Made by a program: the position numbers and the translations under genes
Part shown: one piece after another, positions 51,055 through 59,181 of the stretch
Position numbering within the stretch: position 1 is the first letter of the stretch
How the letters are laid out: each line of letters opens with the position of its first letter
Notes under the pieces: model-generated
Database searches by the model: none
What the model was told of the DNA's origin: nothing
What the model saw: only the letters and a program-made list of their open reading frames with translations
Assembly (NCBI RefSeq): GCF_020805785.1
Contig: NZ_JAJGZV010000003.1
Span: 583,730 to 647,729, forward strand
Origin: Flavobacterium chungbukense
GTDB taxonomy: Bacteria; Bacteroidota; Bacteroidia; Flavobacteriales; Flavobacteriaceae
Reading direction: 5' to 3'
Length of the DNA stretch: 64,000 bases

Positions 51055-51387
51055 ATGAATGCAATGAGAAACAAAGTACAATTAATCGGTAATGTAGGTA
51101 ACGATCCAGAAATTAAGAATTTTGATAATGGTAAAAAAAATGCGCAGTTAACAATTGCAACACATGAAAGATATACTAATGACAGAGGCGAAAAAGTAGA
51201 ACAAACAGAATGGCATCGCGTTGTAGCTTGGGGAAAAACAGCAGAACTTATAGAAAAATATGTTGTAAAAGGAAAAGAAATAGCTTTTGAAGGCAAACTA
51301 ACACACCGAAGTTATGATGATAAAAATGGAGAAAAACGTTATGTAACTGAAGTTGTGGTAAATGAAATTTTACTGCTTAGTAAATAA
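51055..51387 (+). CDS. ssb: short single-stranded DNA-binding protein
   Basis: This 110-residue OB-fold SSB has the family features NKVQLIGNVGNDPEIKNFDNGKKNAQLTIATHERYT, EQTEWHRVVAWGKTAELIEKYVVKGKEIAFEGKLTHRSYDDKNGEKRYVTEVVVNEILLL. The acidic C-terminal tip that recruits partner proteins in housekeeping SSBs is missing: the chain ends right after the OB fold with LLSK. A weak -7 element (CATCTTTG, about 50990-50997) precedes it. It is probably an accessory SSB rather than the only one. Confidence 0.9.
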   Translation: MNAMRNKVQLIGNVGNDPEIKNFDNGKKNAQLTIATHERYTNDRGEKVEQTEWHRVVAWGKTAELIEKYVVKGKEIAFEGKLTHRSYDDKNGEKRYVTEVVVNEILLLSK

Positions 51388-51395
51388 TATTAAAT

Positions 51396-51570
51396 ATTCC
51401 GTTAGGAATATCTCGTCGGTAGAAAATAATAAAATTTGTTTTTGATAGTGTCCTGTAAGGACACCTGATTGACGAAAATGGATATTTTTCTTATGAATCA
51501 AACGTTCTTACGGATCGTCTAATCTTCATTCATATTTTAATTCTACCGACGAAACATTCCTACGGAATGA
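51396..51570. repeat. palindromic repeats of the GGAAT/TCGTCGGTAGAA family
   Basis: ATTCCGTTAGGAAT (51396-51409) plus ATCTCGTCGGTAGAA, then GTGTCCTGTAAGGACAC (51448-51464), then TTCTACCGACGA with ATTCCTACGGAAT (about 51541-51569). The ends are inverted relative to one another, as in a BIME. The same sequences occur at 13519-13583. No gene is seen in this gap. Confidence 0.8.
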
Positions 51571-51600
51571 TTTTTTCGGAAGTCAACAAATATTTAGTTA

Positions 51601-51631
51601 AACCCGACAGGTCTTCAAAACCTATCGGGTT
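51601..51631. terminator. intrinsic terminator, probably bidirectional
   Basis: AACCCGACAGGT (51601-51612) pairs with ACCTATCGGGTT with one mismatch. It is followed by T-rich sequence and lies between the converging ssb and DUF2461 genes. Confidence 0.75.
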
Positions 51632-51654
51632 TTATATTTTCAGAAAATGAGTTT

Positions 51655-52347
51655 TTATAAAATAGAAACTCCATTACTGTCAGTCGTCAAAACCTCGCTC
51701 ATATAATCAAAAAACGGTCTCATATTTTTGAAAGCATCTACTGCCAGTTCCAAAAATTTTGGACTTAAAACTTCTTCATCTGTAAAGCGTTTTATAACTA
51801 AAAACTGTTTAAAACGCAGTAAATCAATCGCTGGATGGTCTAGCTCAAAACCTTTTGGTTTCGTTTTAAGCTGCTCGCCTTGCAAAGTTCCAAAGTTCTT
51901 TATAAAAGATTTCGAATTTAAAATTTTCTGGAAAGTTTCAGGATCTTGCGCAAATTCTGCTCTTATTCGTTTCAAATCGGTCGCATTTGGACCCCAAAAA
52001 CCGCCAGCAAAAAAACTATTTCCCTTTTCCAAATGAAAATAATAACCACCACGTCTTGCTGCTGTTGCGCGGGTGTAACTGCCGCCCCAATAATGTTTAA
52101 AAGGAGTTTTGTCTTTAGAAAAACGAATATCACGATATATTCTATAAACACTTTTTTTGCCTGAAGTATTTTCTAAAACATCAGTTTTGGAAAGTTCTTT
52201 TAGTAAAGCGCCAGCAAAATTCTCAATGTGATTTAATTCGGTTAAATATTGCGGTTTATTAGCTTCAAACCAAGGTTTGTTGTTGTTTTCTTTCAGTTGT
52301 ACCAAAAAATCAAGACTCGATTTAGGTATTGTAACGTGGTTTTCCAT
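51655..52347 (-). CDS. DUF2461 (TIGR02453) family protein
   Basis: The ATG at 52347 (MENHVTIPKSSLDFLVQLKENNNKPWFEANKPQYLTEL) gives 230 residues; a longer frame would begin with a poorly conserved hydrophobic stretch overlapping the upstream terminator. Family features are VYRIYRDIRFSKDKTPFKHYWGGSYTRATAARRGGYYFHLEKGNSFFAGGFWGP and NMRPFFDYMSEVL. The function of DUF2461 is not established. Confidence 0.88.
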   Translation of the reverse strand: MENHVTIPKSSLDFLVQLKENNNKPWFEANKPQYLTELNHIENFAGALLKELSKTDVLENTSGKKSVYRIYRDIRFSKDKTPFKHYWGGSYTRATAARRGGYYFHLEKGNSFFAGGFWGPNATDLKRIRAEFAQDPETFQKILNSKSFIKNFGTLQGEQLKTKPKGFELDHPAIDLLRFKQFLVIKRFTDEEVLSPKFLELAVDAFKNMRPFFDYMSEVLTTDSNGVSIL

Positions 52348-52387
52348 AATTGAATTAAAAATCAGAAGTTGACTGCAATTTAAAACT

Positions 52388-52420
52388 AAAAAACCCACCA
52401 GAGAAATCTGATGGGTTTTT
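52388..52420. terminator. intrinsic terminator
   Basis: AAAAACCCACCAGA and TCTGATGGGTTTTT form a stem with one mismatch around GAAA. It lies just downstream of the small Lys/Cys-rich gene on the minus strand and upstream of the DUF2461 start. Confidence 0.85.
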
Positions 52421-52430
52421 CTATATTTTG

Positions 52431-52616
52431 TTAAGCAGTTTTTTTGAATAAATCAAACATAGGACAACGTGAGCAACGCTTCTTCTCGCTTTTTTTATAT
52501 TTCTCACAACAAGAAGATTTACAGTTTTCAATCTTCTTGATTTTCTCAAGGATAACTTTATTTTTTTTGTTTTTCTTATCCTTTTTCTTCTCTTTGTCTT
52601 TTTCTTTCTTGCCCAA
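52431..52616 (-). CDS. small Lys-rich, Cys-rich protein, 61 residues
   Basis: The frame starts with TTG at 52616, four bases after an AGAGGA ribosome-site-like stretch. The N-terminal 30 residues are almost all Lys, Glu and Asp. The C-terminal half has six cysteines (CKSSCCEKYKKSEKKRCSRCPMF), a likely zinc site. A hairpin (CTCTGT/ACAGAG, 52622-52642) includes the ribosome-site region, and a terminator follows the gene. I recall similar small proteins in other flavobacteria but know no function. Confidence 0.6.
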   Translation of the reverse strand: MGKKEKDKEKKKDKKNKKNKVILEKIKKIENCKSSCCEKYKKSEKKRCSRCPMFDLFKKTA

Positions 52617-52699
52617 TTTTCCTCTGTATTATAAAAACAGAGACAAATATAAACGAAAAAAGTTATCTTTAAATATTCTAAATAAACTTTAACTAATTT

Positions 52700-53218
52700 T
52701 TATTTTGGATTAATAGCAATTGAGCTAGTAACTGTTAACTGCTGAATATCACGGTCGAACAAGTAAAGTCCGCCTTTGTCTTCGCCAATCAAATTGATTT
52801 TGTCTAAAATAGATTTAGCTGTTGCTTCTTCTTCGATTTGTTCAGAAACATACCATTGTAAGAAATTATGTGTTGCATAATCTTTTTCCTCAAAAGTAAT
52901 ATGTACCAATTCATTGATAGATTGCGAAACAAAAATTTCATGATTGTAAAGCTCCTCAAACATTTCTTTGAAAGTAGAATATGTTATTCTAGGTGCTTTT
53001 AGGTCTGTAATTTGAGCATGTCCTCCGCGTTCGTTTACATACTTAACCAATTTAAGCATATGAGCACGCTCTTCATCTGACTGTGTGTACATAAATTGAG
53101 CAATTCCCTCTAATCCGTGTACTTCAGCCCAACAAGCCATAGATAAATAAGTTTGCGAAGATTCTGCTTCTATTCTGATTTGCTTATTTAAAGCCGATTC
53201 AATATTTTTTGATAGCAT
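52700..53218 (-). CDS. ftnA: ferritin
   Basis: This 172-residue non-haem ferritin stores iron as a 24-subunit shell. The ferroxidase residues lie in EAESSQTYLSMACWAEVHGLEGIAQFMYTQSDEERAHMLKLVKYVNERGG (Glu17, and the ExxH pair near 50-53). Further helices (LYNHEIFVSQSINELVHITFEEKDYATHNFLQWYVSEQIEEEATAKSIL) complete the fold. It is a single gene. No clear iron-responsive site is seen upstream. Confidence 0.93.
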   Translation of the reverse strand: MLSKNIESALNKQIRIEAESSQTYLSMACWAEVHGLEGIAQFMYTQSDEERAHMLKLVKYVNERGGHAQITDLKAPRITYSTFKEMFEELYNHEIFVSQSINELVHITFEEKDYATHNFLQWYVSEQIEEEATAKSILDKINLIGEDKGGLYLFDRDIQQLTVTSSIAINPK

Positions 53219-53313
53219 AATAGATGTCTTTTTTGTAAAATTAAGAAAAATAATTCATTTCGTTTTTTTGAAACCGCCAAAACATTAGGCATTTGGCTTA
53301 ATTTTCAGTAGAT

Positions 53314-54765
53314 TTAATAAGAACTTATACTTCCAAAAGAAGCGGGCCTAGAAAATTGTGCTTTATTCATAATCGGATTTCCATTGTTTTCCATCATAAA
53401 ACCATCTGTGAATCTTCGCATAATAAACTGTTTAGAACCGCTGTCAAAGTAACTTAAAATATAATATTCCTTTAATTTTAGGGCATCGAATAGCGAGATG
53501 TTTTTATTGTTATTTAAAAAATAAAACAAATTATCAATTGCCAATGGTTCAGTCTGTTCGTCTTTTGCGGCATCCATATTTTCATTTAGAAGCGCATCAA
53601 AATAAACCATTTTACTTAAAGAATAAGGTATACGTTCTCCAAAATCATCGAAAGAATTGGAGCTGTAATAAAAGTCGAAATATTCGCCAAAACCACTGAA
53701 AGTAATAAAAGTATTTTTCTTGTTTTTAATAACTGAAATACCAGTAGAAAGTCCATCTAAATTTTTTAGGAATTTTGCAGTGGTTTTCAACTGCTGAGGT
53801 CTATTGTTATCAATTTGCATAAAAAAGGGTGATCTTTTAAATGCAATAGTATCATTTTTTAAAAACGAATAGGTTTTTATGGTTTTTTCTGAGTCAAAAT
53901 CTTTTACATCAAATAAAAATTCGTCTTTATTAGCTTTTAGTTGAAAAAGTTTTTTGTCGTAATAAAATGAATTGGAGTTCCTTGATGCAGTTTTTGAAAG
54001 CGGCTGATTAAAATTTTTTTCTTCAACTTCTCCGGTATTGGTATTAAGATCAAAGACTTGGGTTTTTATTGTGTTATAATCAAATGTCAAAAGAATACGG
54101 TCTTTAAGGACATATAATTTATTTATTTTAGAAGCCAAATCTATAGGATTAAGAATATCCTGTTCCATTTTTGTAATTGGAAAACGTTTAATAAGCGCGC
54201 TGAAAGAAAACGCTACATTTCTTTCATTTTTAAAAATAAAATTAGAGAAATCGAACATTTTGATCTCACACTTTCCATCTTTAAATTTATAAAGAAGCAA
54301 ATGATCAGATTCTTTTTCTTTCGCAAGAATATAAAAAGTAGTTTGCTGTTGGAAAGAAGTTATAATGTAATCGTGACTTTCGGGAAAAACAAAATTTAAG
54401 GATTCTGAAGTCTTCTTTTCAAAATCATAAGTGCTCACTACGAGATTTTTGTAATTTTGAGAAATCCAGTACAATGTTGGTTTTTTTTCCTCAGTAATTA
54501 TTGCTCCCATTAGATTTCTGCTCTTTTCCTGTTTTATAGAATCTGTAAATTGATTTTTAAGAAAGAAGAACTTATTATACTTTAAAATATTTATGTTTTT
54601 ATTGTCCCAAGCAAAAGCATAAATATCTTGATTTGCCTCATCTTCAATATTTAGAATTTGGGTCTGATTTAAATTATTAAGATTTAAAGGCAAAGAATTT
54701 AATACCGTTTGACTAAACAGAGCCGTTTTGAAAAACAAAAGAAAAAGGAAAAGTAGTTTTTTCAT
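53314..54765 (-). CDS. hypothetical secreted protein, paralogue of the 56163-57554 product
   Basis: The 483-residue protein has a signal peptide (MKKLLFLFLLFFKTALFSQ) and a mostly beta-strand mature part of short repeats, possibly a beta-propeller. It aligns along its length with the protein encoded at 56163-57554: both have QTVL.S near the cleavage site, ILN-EN-A--DI, ILKYN--FFLK, PTLYW-S, YF-NNK-like C-termini and a shared end YYILSYFDSGSKQFIMRRFTDGFM. No enzymatic motif is visible. The two genes flank an OmpA-family gene on the same strand. Confidence 0.75.
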   Translation of the reverse strand: MKKLLFLFLLFFKTALFSQTVLNSLPLNLNNLNQTQILNIEDEANQDIYAFAWDNKNINILKYNKFFFLKNQFTDSIKQEKSRNLMGAIITEEKKPTLYWISQNYKNLVVSTYDFEKKTSESLNFVFPESHDYIITSFQQQTTFYILAKEKESDHLLLYKFKDGKCEIKMFDFSNFIFKNERNVAFSFSALIKRFPITKMEQDILNPIDLASKINKLYVLKDRILLTFDYNTIKTQVFDLNTNTGEVEEKNFNQPLSKTASRNSNSFYYDKKLFQLKANKDEFLFDVKDFDSEKTIKTYSFLKNDTIAFKRSPFFMQIDNNRPQQLKTTAKFLKNLDGLSTGISVIKNKKNTFITFSGFGEYFDFYYSSNSFDDFGERIPYSLSKMVYFDALLNENMDAAKDEQTEPLAIDNLFYFLNNNKNISLFDALKLKEYYILSYFDSGSKQFIMRRFTDGFMMENNGNPIMNKAQFSRPASFGSISSY

Positions 54766-54831
54766 ATCGCTAAAATCATCAAAATTTATTCCAAAAAATA
54801 GAACCTTTTATGGTATTAAATTTAAGCAATA

Positions 54832-54866
54832 AAAAAGTCCTTAAGATATTTTCTTAAGGACTTTTT
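54832..54866. terminator. intrinsic terminator after the OmpA gene
   Basis: AAAAAGTCCTTAAGA (54832-54846) and its reverse complement (54852-54866) form a 15-bp stem with a T-run. It separates the OmpA transcript from the next leftward gene. Confidence 0.9.
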
Positions 54867-54887
54867 ATTTACAATTTTGAAAAGAGA

Positions 54888-56018
54888 TTATTTTACAATA
54901 AAAGTAACTCTTCTAGCTAATCTTCTAGCTTCGTCAGAATCTTTTTGGATTGAAGTATCTGCTCCATTAGCGATAACATTTAAACGAGATGAAGCAATTC
55001 CTGCTTTTTCAAAAATAGTTTTTACGTTAGTTGCTCTTGTATTAGATAATTTTTCGTTGTATTCTGCTTTTCCAACTTGATCAGCGTAACCAACTAAATC
55101 TAGAGAAGCAGAAGGATTTTTTCTTAAATAATTTAAAACAACATCGATAGCCGCGGTTGAGTTTTCGATTGGAGTTGTTTTATTGAAGTCAAAATACACA
55201 CTGTAATACTTGTCATTAATCATTCTTTTGATCAAATCATTATCAGTTGGCTGCGGATTATTAACTTGTTTTTCAATCACTACTTCTTTTTGAGCAGGAA
55301 TTTTTTTGATTTGTGCTTCAAGATCTGCTATTTTGTTTTCTAGAGCTGAAGTGTCAATAATATCATTTGAAGTTACAGTCCAATCGGCATGTTTAGTATT
55401 TTTTCCTAAATACACATTTAAACCAACTGTACCATTGAACAGTAATCCAGAAAAGCCTCTATTTCCTGCAACGTATGCTCCATCAAAAGTACGATCTTGT
55501 GATGCATTCAAAATAGTTGAGAAATCACCAGTTAAAGCAACTCTATTTGATAATCTTATTTGTCCAGTTACACCAGCAATAAAGTTACCCATTTCATCTG
55601 CTCCTTTAAAACTATCACTTCTTAATTGAGCATATCCAAAACCAGCATGTCCCAATAAACCAAAAGTGTTAGTCCAAGTTTCAAAATTCATGATGCGACC
55701 TAAGTTGGCAACAGCTTGTAAATCTACTCTGTAGTATTTTGAGTCAAAATCGATAGAGCTGCCTTTTGCAGTAAGACTGTTGTATCCAAAATCTGCCTTC
55801 AAACCAAATTTGTTATTAAACATGTAACGAACACCTAGATCTCCAGTCCACGGACTCAAAGTGTTAGTCGAATATCCGTCATTAAATGGTCGTTGCGGTT
55901 TATTAATTCCTGCACCTAAGTCGATAGACCATTTATTATACCCGTTATTGTTTTCTGTTTGCGCATGTACTCCCGTTAAGGCCAGGGCAAATGCAAGAGT
56001 AATTACAACTTTTTTCAT
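54888..56018 (-). CDS. OmpA-family outer-membrane protein
   Basis: This 376-residue protein has a signal peptide (MKKVVITLAFALALTGVHAQ), an N-terminal eight-stranded barrel (about 25-210), a short coiled linker (TSALENKIADLEAQIKKIP) and a C-terminal OmpA peptidoglycan-binding domain. The last contains VYFDFNKTTPIENSTAAIDVVLNYLRKNPSASLDLVGYADQVGKAEYNEKLSNTRATNVKTIFEKAGI and the conserved RRLARRVTFIV. It anchors the outer membrane to the cell wall and is probably abundant. Confidence 0.93.
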   Translation of the reverse strand: MKKVVITLAFALALTGVHAQTENNNGYNKWSIDLGAGINKPQRPFNDGYSTNTLSPWTGDLGVRYMFNNKFGLKADFGYNSLTAKGSSIDFDSKYYRVDLQAVANLGRIMNFETWTNTFGLLGHAGFGYAQLRSDSFKGADEMGNFIAGVTGQIRLSNRVALTGDFSTILNASQDRTFDGAYVAGNRGFSGLLFNGTVGLNVYLGKNTKHADWTVTSNDIIDTSALENKIADLEAQIKKIPAQKEVVIEKQVNNPQPTDNDLIKRMINDKYYSVYFDFNKTTPIENSTAAIDVVLNYLRKNPSASLDLVGYADQVGKAEYNEKLSNTRATNVKTIFEKAGIASSRLNVIANGADTSIQKDSDEARRLARRVTFIVK

Positions 56019-56162
56019 TGTTATTTGAGATTTTAAATTTGGCTCAAAACAACAACTAATTGTAAGTAAATACTTCCTTTAAAAGTCAAAAAGATATCAA
56101 AATAAGGTTATTTGGATGGCGAAATAATTCGGTAATTGTACAAGTGTTTGGTTTTGAGTTTT

Positions 56163-57554
56163 TTAATTAAAACCGTCTGTAAATTTTCGCAAAACATATT
56201 CTTTAGAATCAAAATCATAATATCCTAAAATGCTGTAGTTGCTTAATTTTAGAACCTTTGGAAGTAAAACCGTTTTATGATGGTCTAGAAATGCATAAAT
56301 TTTATCTCCTGCAAGAGGTTCTTGACTTTGATTGGTAGTTTGGAGTTTTTTAGTCCAGACACTTTCAAAAAATACAGAATAATATGTATCTATACCGTAA
56401 TAGCTCGGAGGTATGAAATCTTCATAGAAGTCAGACATCATGCCGAAGGGCGCCGCAATCGATTTTGATTGCATTCCCGTTCCGCCCAAGGTTAAAAGGA
56501 GATTTTGCTTGTTTTTGAAAACAGAAATACCGACATCTGTTGTTGCTAATTCTTGAAGAAATTTGCCTGTGTTTTTTAATTCTCTTGGTTTTTTGTCATT
56601 GATTTGCATCAATAAAGGAGAATTTTTAAATTGAATCGTATCCTTTTTTGAAACGGAAAATGTTTTCAACGATTCTCCCGATTCATAATCTTTAATATCT
56701 AATGCAAGCTGCTCAGCATTCACACTGATTTGATACAATTTGTTTTCGTGGTAATAAGAATTAGACTTTTTAGCGTTTTTTTGAGTACTAGGCTGTAAAA
56801 AAGTTTTCTCTTTAATTTCTAAGTTATCCAAATTAATATCGAACAATTGGGTTTTTCTAAGACTTTGATCTAAAGTCAGAATCAAACGATTGGGAAGCGT
56901 ATATAATTTACTTTTTGAAGTCACTTTAAACAGCGGATTGTATTCTCCAGAATCCATTTTTTCAATCGGGTTTTCCATTAAAATCTGATTGAATGATTTT
57001 TGTTGGGTTTTTCGGTCGCGAAATACAAAAGGAGAGAAGTCGAGATATTTTTCTTCTGCTATTCCATTCTTAAAAATAAAAGCCGTTAAACCTTGTTTCG
57101 CATGATCCTTCATCAGTAAGTAGAAGTTGTTATCTTTTTGATAATAAGTCAAAACTGATTTTTCGTCAAGCGGAATTTGAAATTTTAAAGCACGATTGGT
57201 ATTGGTTTCCAAATAATATTTAATCAGAACGATATTTTTTTCTATTGGAGAAAACCAATACAAAGTAGGATTGCCATCTTCACTGAAACTGCAGCCAATT
57301 AAGGATTTGCCTTCGGTAAATTTTCTTGATGTTACTACTTTTTGTTTTAAAAATAAAGCACTGTTGTATTTTAGTATGGAAAGGCTGTCTGATGCTAAAA
57401 AAACAAAAATATCATGTGTTGCGGTGTTTTCTACATTTAAAATATCACTTCTTTCTTTCTTATTTTTTAAATCTATTGCGTAAGAAGTCAGTACCGTCTG
57501 GCTAAGCAAAACAGTGCTGAAAAGTAAAGACAAAAAAAGGAAGATTTGTTTCAT
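56163..57554 (-). CDS. hypothetical secreted protein, paralogue of the 53314-54765 product
   Basis: The 463-residue protein has signal peptide MKQIFLFLSLLFSTVLLSQ and the same overall plan as its neighbour across the OmpA gene: ILNVENTATHDIFVFLASDSLSILKYN, NPTLYWFSPIEKN, FKNSPLLMQINDKKPRELKNTGKFLQEL and the C-terminal NYSILGYYDFDSKEYVLRKFTDGFN. It is beta-rich and has no catalytic motif I recognise. The pair appears to derive from a duplication, with moderate divergence since. Confidence 0.75.
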   Translation of the reverse strand: MKQIFLFLSLLFSTVLLSQTVLTSYAIDLKNKKERSDILNVENTATHDIFVFLASDSLSILKYNSALFLKQKVVTSRKFTEGKSLIGCSFSEDGNPTLYWFSPIEKNIVLIKYYLETNTNRALKFQIPLDEKSVLTYYQKDNNFYLLMKDHAKQGLTAFIFKNGIAEEKYLDFSPFVFRDRKTQQKSFNQILMENPIEKMDSGEYNPLFKVTSKSKLYTLPNRLILTLDQSLRKTQLFDINLDNLEIKEKTFLQPSTQKNAKKSNSYYHENKLYQISVNAEQLALDIKDYESGESLKTFSVSKKDTIQFKNSPLLMQINDKKPRELKNTGKFLQELATTDVGISVFKNKQNLLLTLGGTGMQSKSIAAPFGMMSDFYEDFIPPSYYGIDTYYSVFFESVWTKKLQTTNQSQEPLAGDKIYAFLDHHKTVLLPKVLKLSNYSILGYYDFDSKEYVLRKFTDGFN

Positions 57555-57589
57555 GTTTTTAGGACAACAAGAATTATTCCGTTTTTAAA

Positions 57590-58219
57590 CTACTGATTCA
57601 TAAGTTCTTGAAAATAATCGACAAATTGACCAACATGCATTCCGTCTATTAAACCGTGATGTACAAAAACGGCCATAGACATGGTTTTCTTTCCTGTTTC
57701 GTCCGTCATCATTTTTCCAAATGAAATTTTCGGGCAGCTGTCTTGATAGGTGAAACTGCGCGCGTGTGTAATGGAACTGAAATTTAACCACGGAATTGCT
57801 GAAAAATGAATGAGGCTATCATCATCAAATGATCTTGTAAAAAGTCCGGTTGTGTTCTGAATACGCTCGATTTCAGTTAATGCAGTTTGTTCGAATGTTT
57901 TAAAATTTGGATGATATTCAATTAATGAAAATCCGAAAGTGCCATCTTCGCGGCCAATTGTGGCTGATGCGTCAACTCGTTCGTTGATGTAAATCTGGTT
58001 TTCGGAAATTCGGTATCTAAAATTTTCAATTGCGTTTACCGCAGCTAATGTTTTATGTAAATAGAAAATAAAAAAAGAAGCATTTATACTTTTTGCGGTT
58101 TGATACGCTTTGGTGCAGTCAATTGCTACTGTTACACCAAAAAAAGGTTCTTCCATTTGTTTGAAATGGGCAAAATGTTCTTTTCTATTCCAATTTTCTA
58201 AGTCTAAAAGTGTTTTCAT
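57590..58219 (-). CDS. chloramphenicol acetyltransferase-like acyltransferase
   Basis: This 209-residue protein matches type A CAT trimers: WNRKEHFAHFKQMEEPFFGVTVAIDCT at the N-terminus, FRYRISENQIYINERVDASATIGREDGTFGF in the middle, and the catalytic HHxxxDG as VHHGLIDGMHVGQF near residue 187. In CAT the NPWVSF segment supplies Ser148, which stabilises the transition state; here the segment reads IPWLNF, with Asn in that place. Drug acetylation is therefore uncertain, and another acceptor is possible. Its start overlaps the HAD gene stop by one base. Confidence 0.85.
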   Translation of the reverse strand: MKTLLDLENWNRKEHFAHFKQMEEPFFGVTVAIDCTKAYQTAKSINASFFIFYLHKTLAAVNAIENFRYRISENQIYINERVDASATIGREDGTFGFSLIEYHPNFKTFEQTALTEIERIQNTTGLFTRSFDDDSLIHFSAIPWLNFSSITHARSFTYQDSCPKISFGKMMTDETGKKTMSMAVFVHHGLIDGMHVGQFVDYFQELMNQ

Positions 58220-58926
58220 TATAATAAATTCGGAACAACTTCTGCAATAGTTTCAAATGAACTAAAATGCTCGTGTTCTATGGTATGATTAATTTTTTCG
58301 TGTTCCCAAGTGGTGTGAAACGGAATGTGAACGGCATAACCGCCAATTCCTAAAACAGGCAGAACATCTGATTTTAACGAATTTCCGATCATCAAAAATT
58401 CATGTGCCTGAATATCTAAACGGCCTAAAAGTTTCTGATAATCAATTTCCTGTTTGTCTGACATTACTTCAATATGGTGAAAATAATGTCCTAAACCCGA
58501 ACGGTGCAATTTGCTGTGCTGATCTTTCAAGTCGCCTTTTGTGGCCACAACTAATTTGTATTTACCTTTTAATGCTTGCAGCGTTTCTTCAATTCCATCC
58601 AGCAGTTCGATTGGTTTTTCTAGTAATTCTTTTCCGTATTGAATGATTTTTTCAATGACTACAACAGGAATTGTATTGTTTGAAATGTTCATTGCTGCTT
58701 CAATCATCGAAAGAATGTAACCTTTAATTCCGTAACCGTAAAGAGGAAGATTGGCAATTTCGATTTTGAATAATTCTTGCGAAATTCCTTGATGTGAGAG
58801 ATAATCTTCCATCAAAGCACAAAATTTATGTTCGGTTTCCTGAAAATAAGGTTCGTTTACAAATAAAGTATCATCGGCATCAAATGCGATTACTTTTAGG
58901 TTTGGTATTTTAGTTTTATGTAACAT
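58219..58926 (-). CDS. HAD-family hydrolase
   Basis: This 235-residue protein contains the HAD motifs: I, VIAFDADDTLFVNE (two catalytic aspartates, near residues 14-18); II, KLVVATKG (near 130); III, a conserved Lys (in DKQEIDYQKLL); and IV, EFLMIGNSLKSDVLP (near 190). The cap domain lies between motifs I and II. It likely dephosphorylates a small metabolite. Its gene ends in a one-base overlap with the CAT-like gene, so the two are cotranscribed. Confidence 0.9.
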   Translation of the reverse strand: MLHKTKIPNLKVIAFDADDTLFVNEPYFQETEHKFCALMEDYLSHQGISQELFKIEIANLPLYGYGIKGYILSMIEAAMNISNNTIPVVVIEKIIQYGKELLEKPIELLDGIEETLQALKGKYKLVVATKGDLKDQHSKLHRSGLGHYFHHIEVMSDKQEIDYQKLLGRLDIQAHEFLMIGNSLKSDVLPVLGIGGYAVHIPFHTTWEHEKINHTIEHEHFSSFETIAEVVPNLL

Positions 58927-58989
58927 AATGTTTTTTGTTTCAAGTGTTTTTTGTTGACTTCGTTAGTTCGGCTTTCAGCCTCGAGTCAG

Positions 58990-59175
58990 GTTTTAGGTTT
59001 TTTTGTCACAGATTGAAAGGATTAAAAAGGATTTCTTATCTGCTAAATCTGCGTAATTTTTTTTCGCCACAAATTTCACAAATTAACCCAAATTTTTTCC
59101 CCGAATACTTTCTATTAAAGTAAAAAAATAAATCTGCTTAATTTGCTCAAATCTGCTCAAATTTGCGTGAAACCT
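58990..59175. repeat. intergenic dispersed repeats
   Basis: The gap between the HAD and EamA genes contains AATCTGCGTAATTTTTTTTC, CGCCACAAATTTCACAAATT and two AAATCTGCTCAAAT-type units. These are like the GCCACGAATT and CGTAAATC families seen elsewhere in the window. No gene is seen. Confidence 0.5.
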
Positions 59176-59181
59176 TTTATC

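Noticed and set aside
57590..58219. Acquired antibiotic-resistance gene
   Set aside because: Base composition and codon use look like the neighbours, the gene is translationally coupled to a HAD gene, and no mobile element is adjacent.
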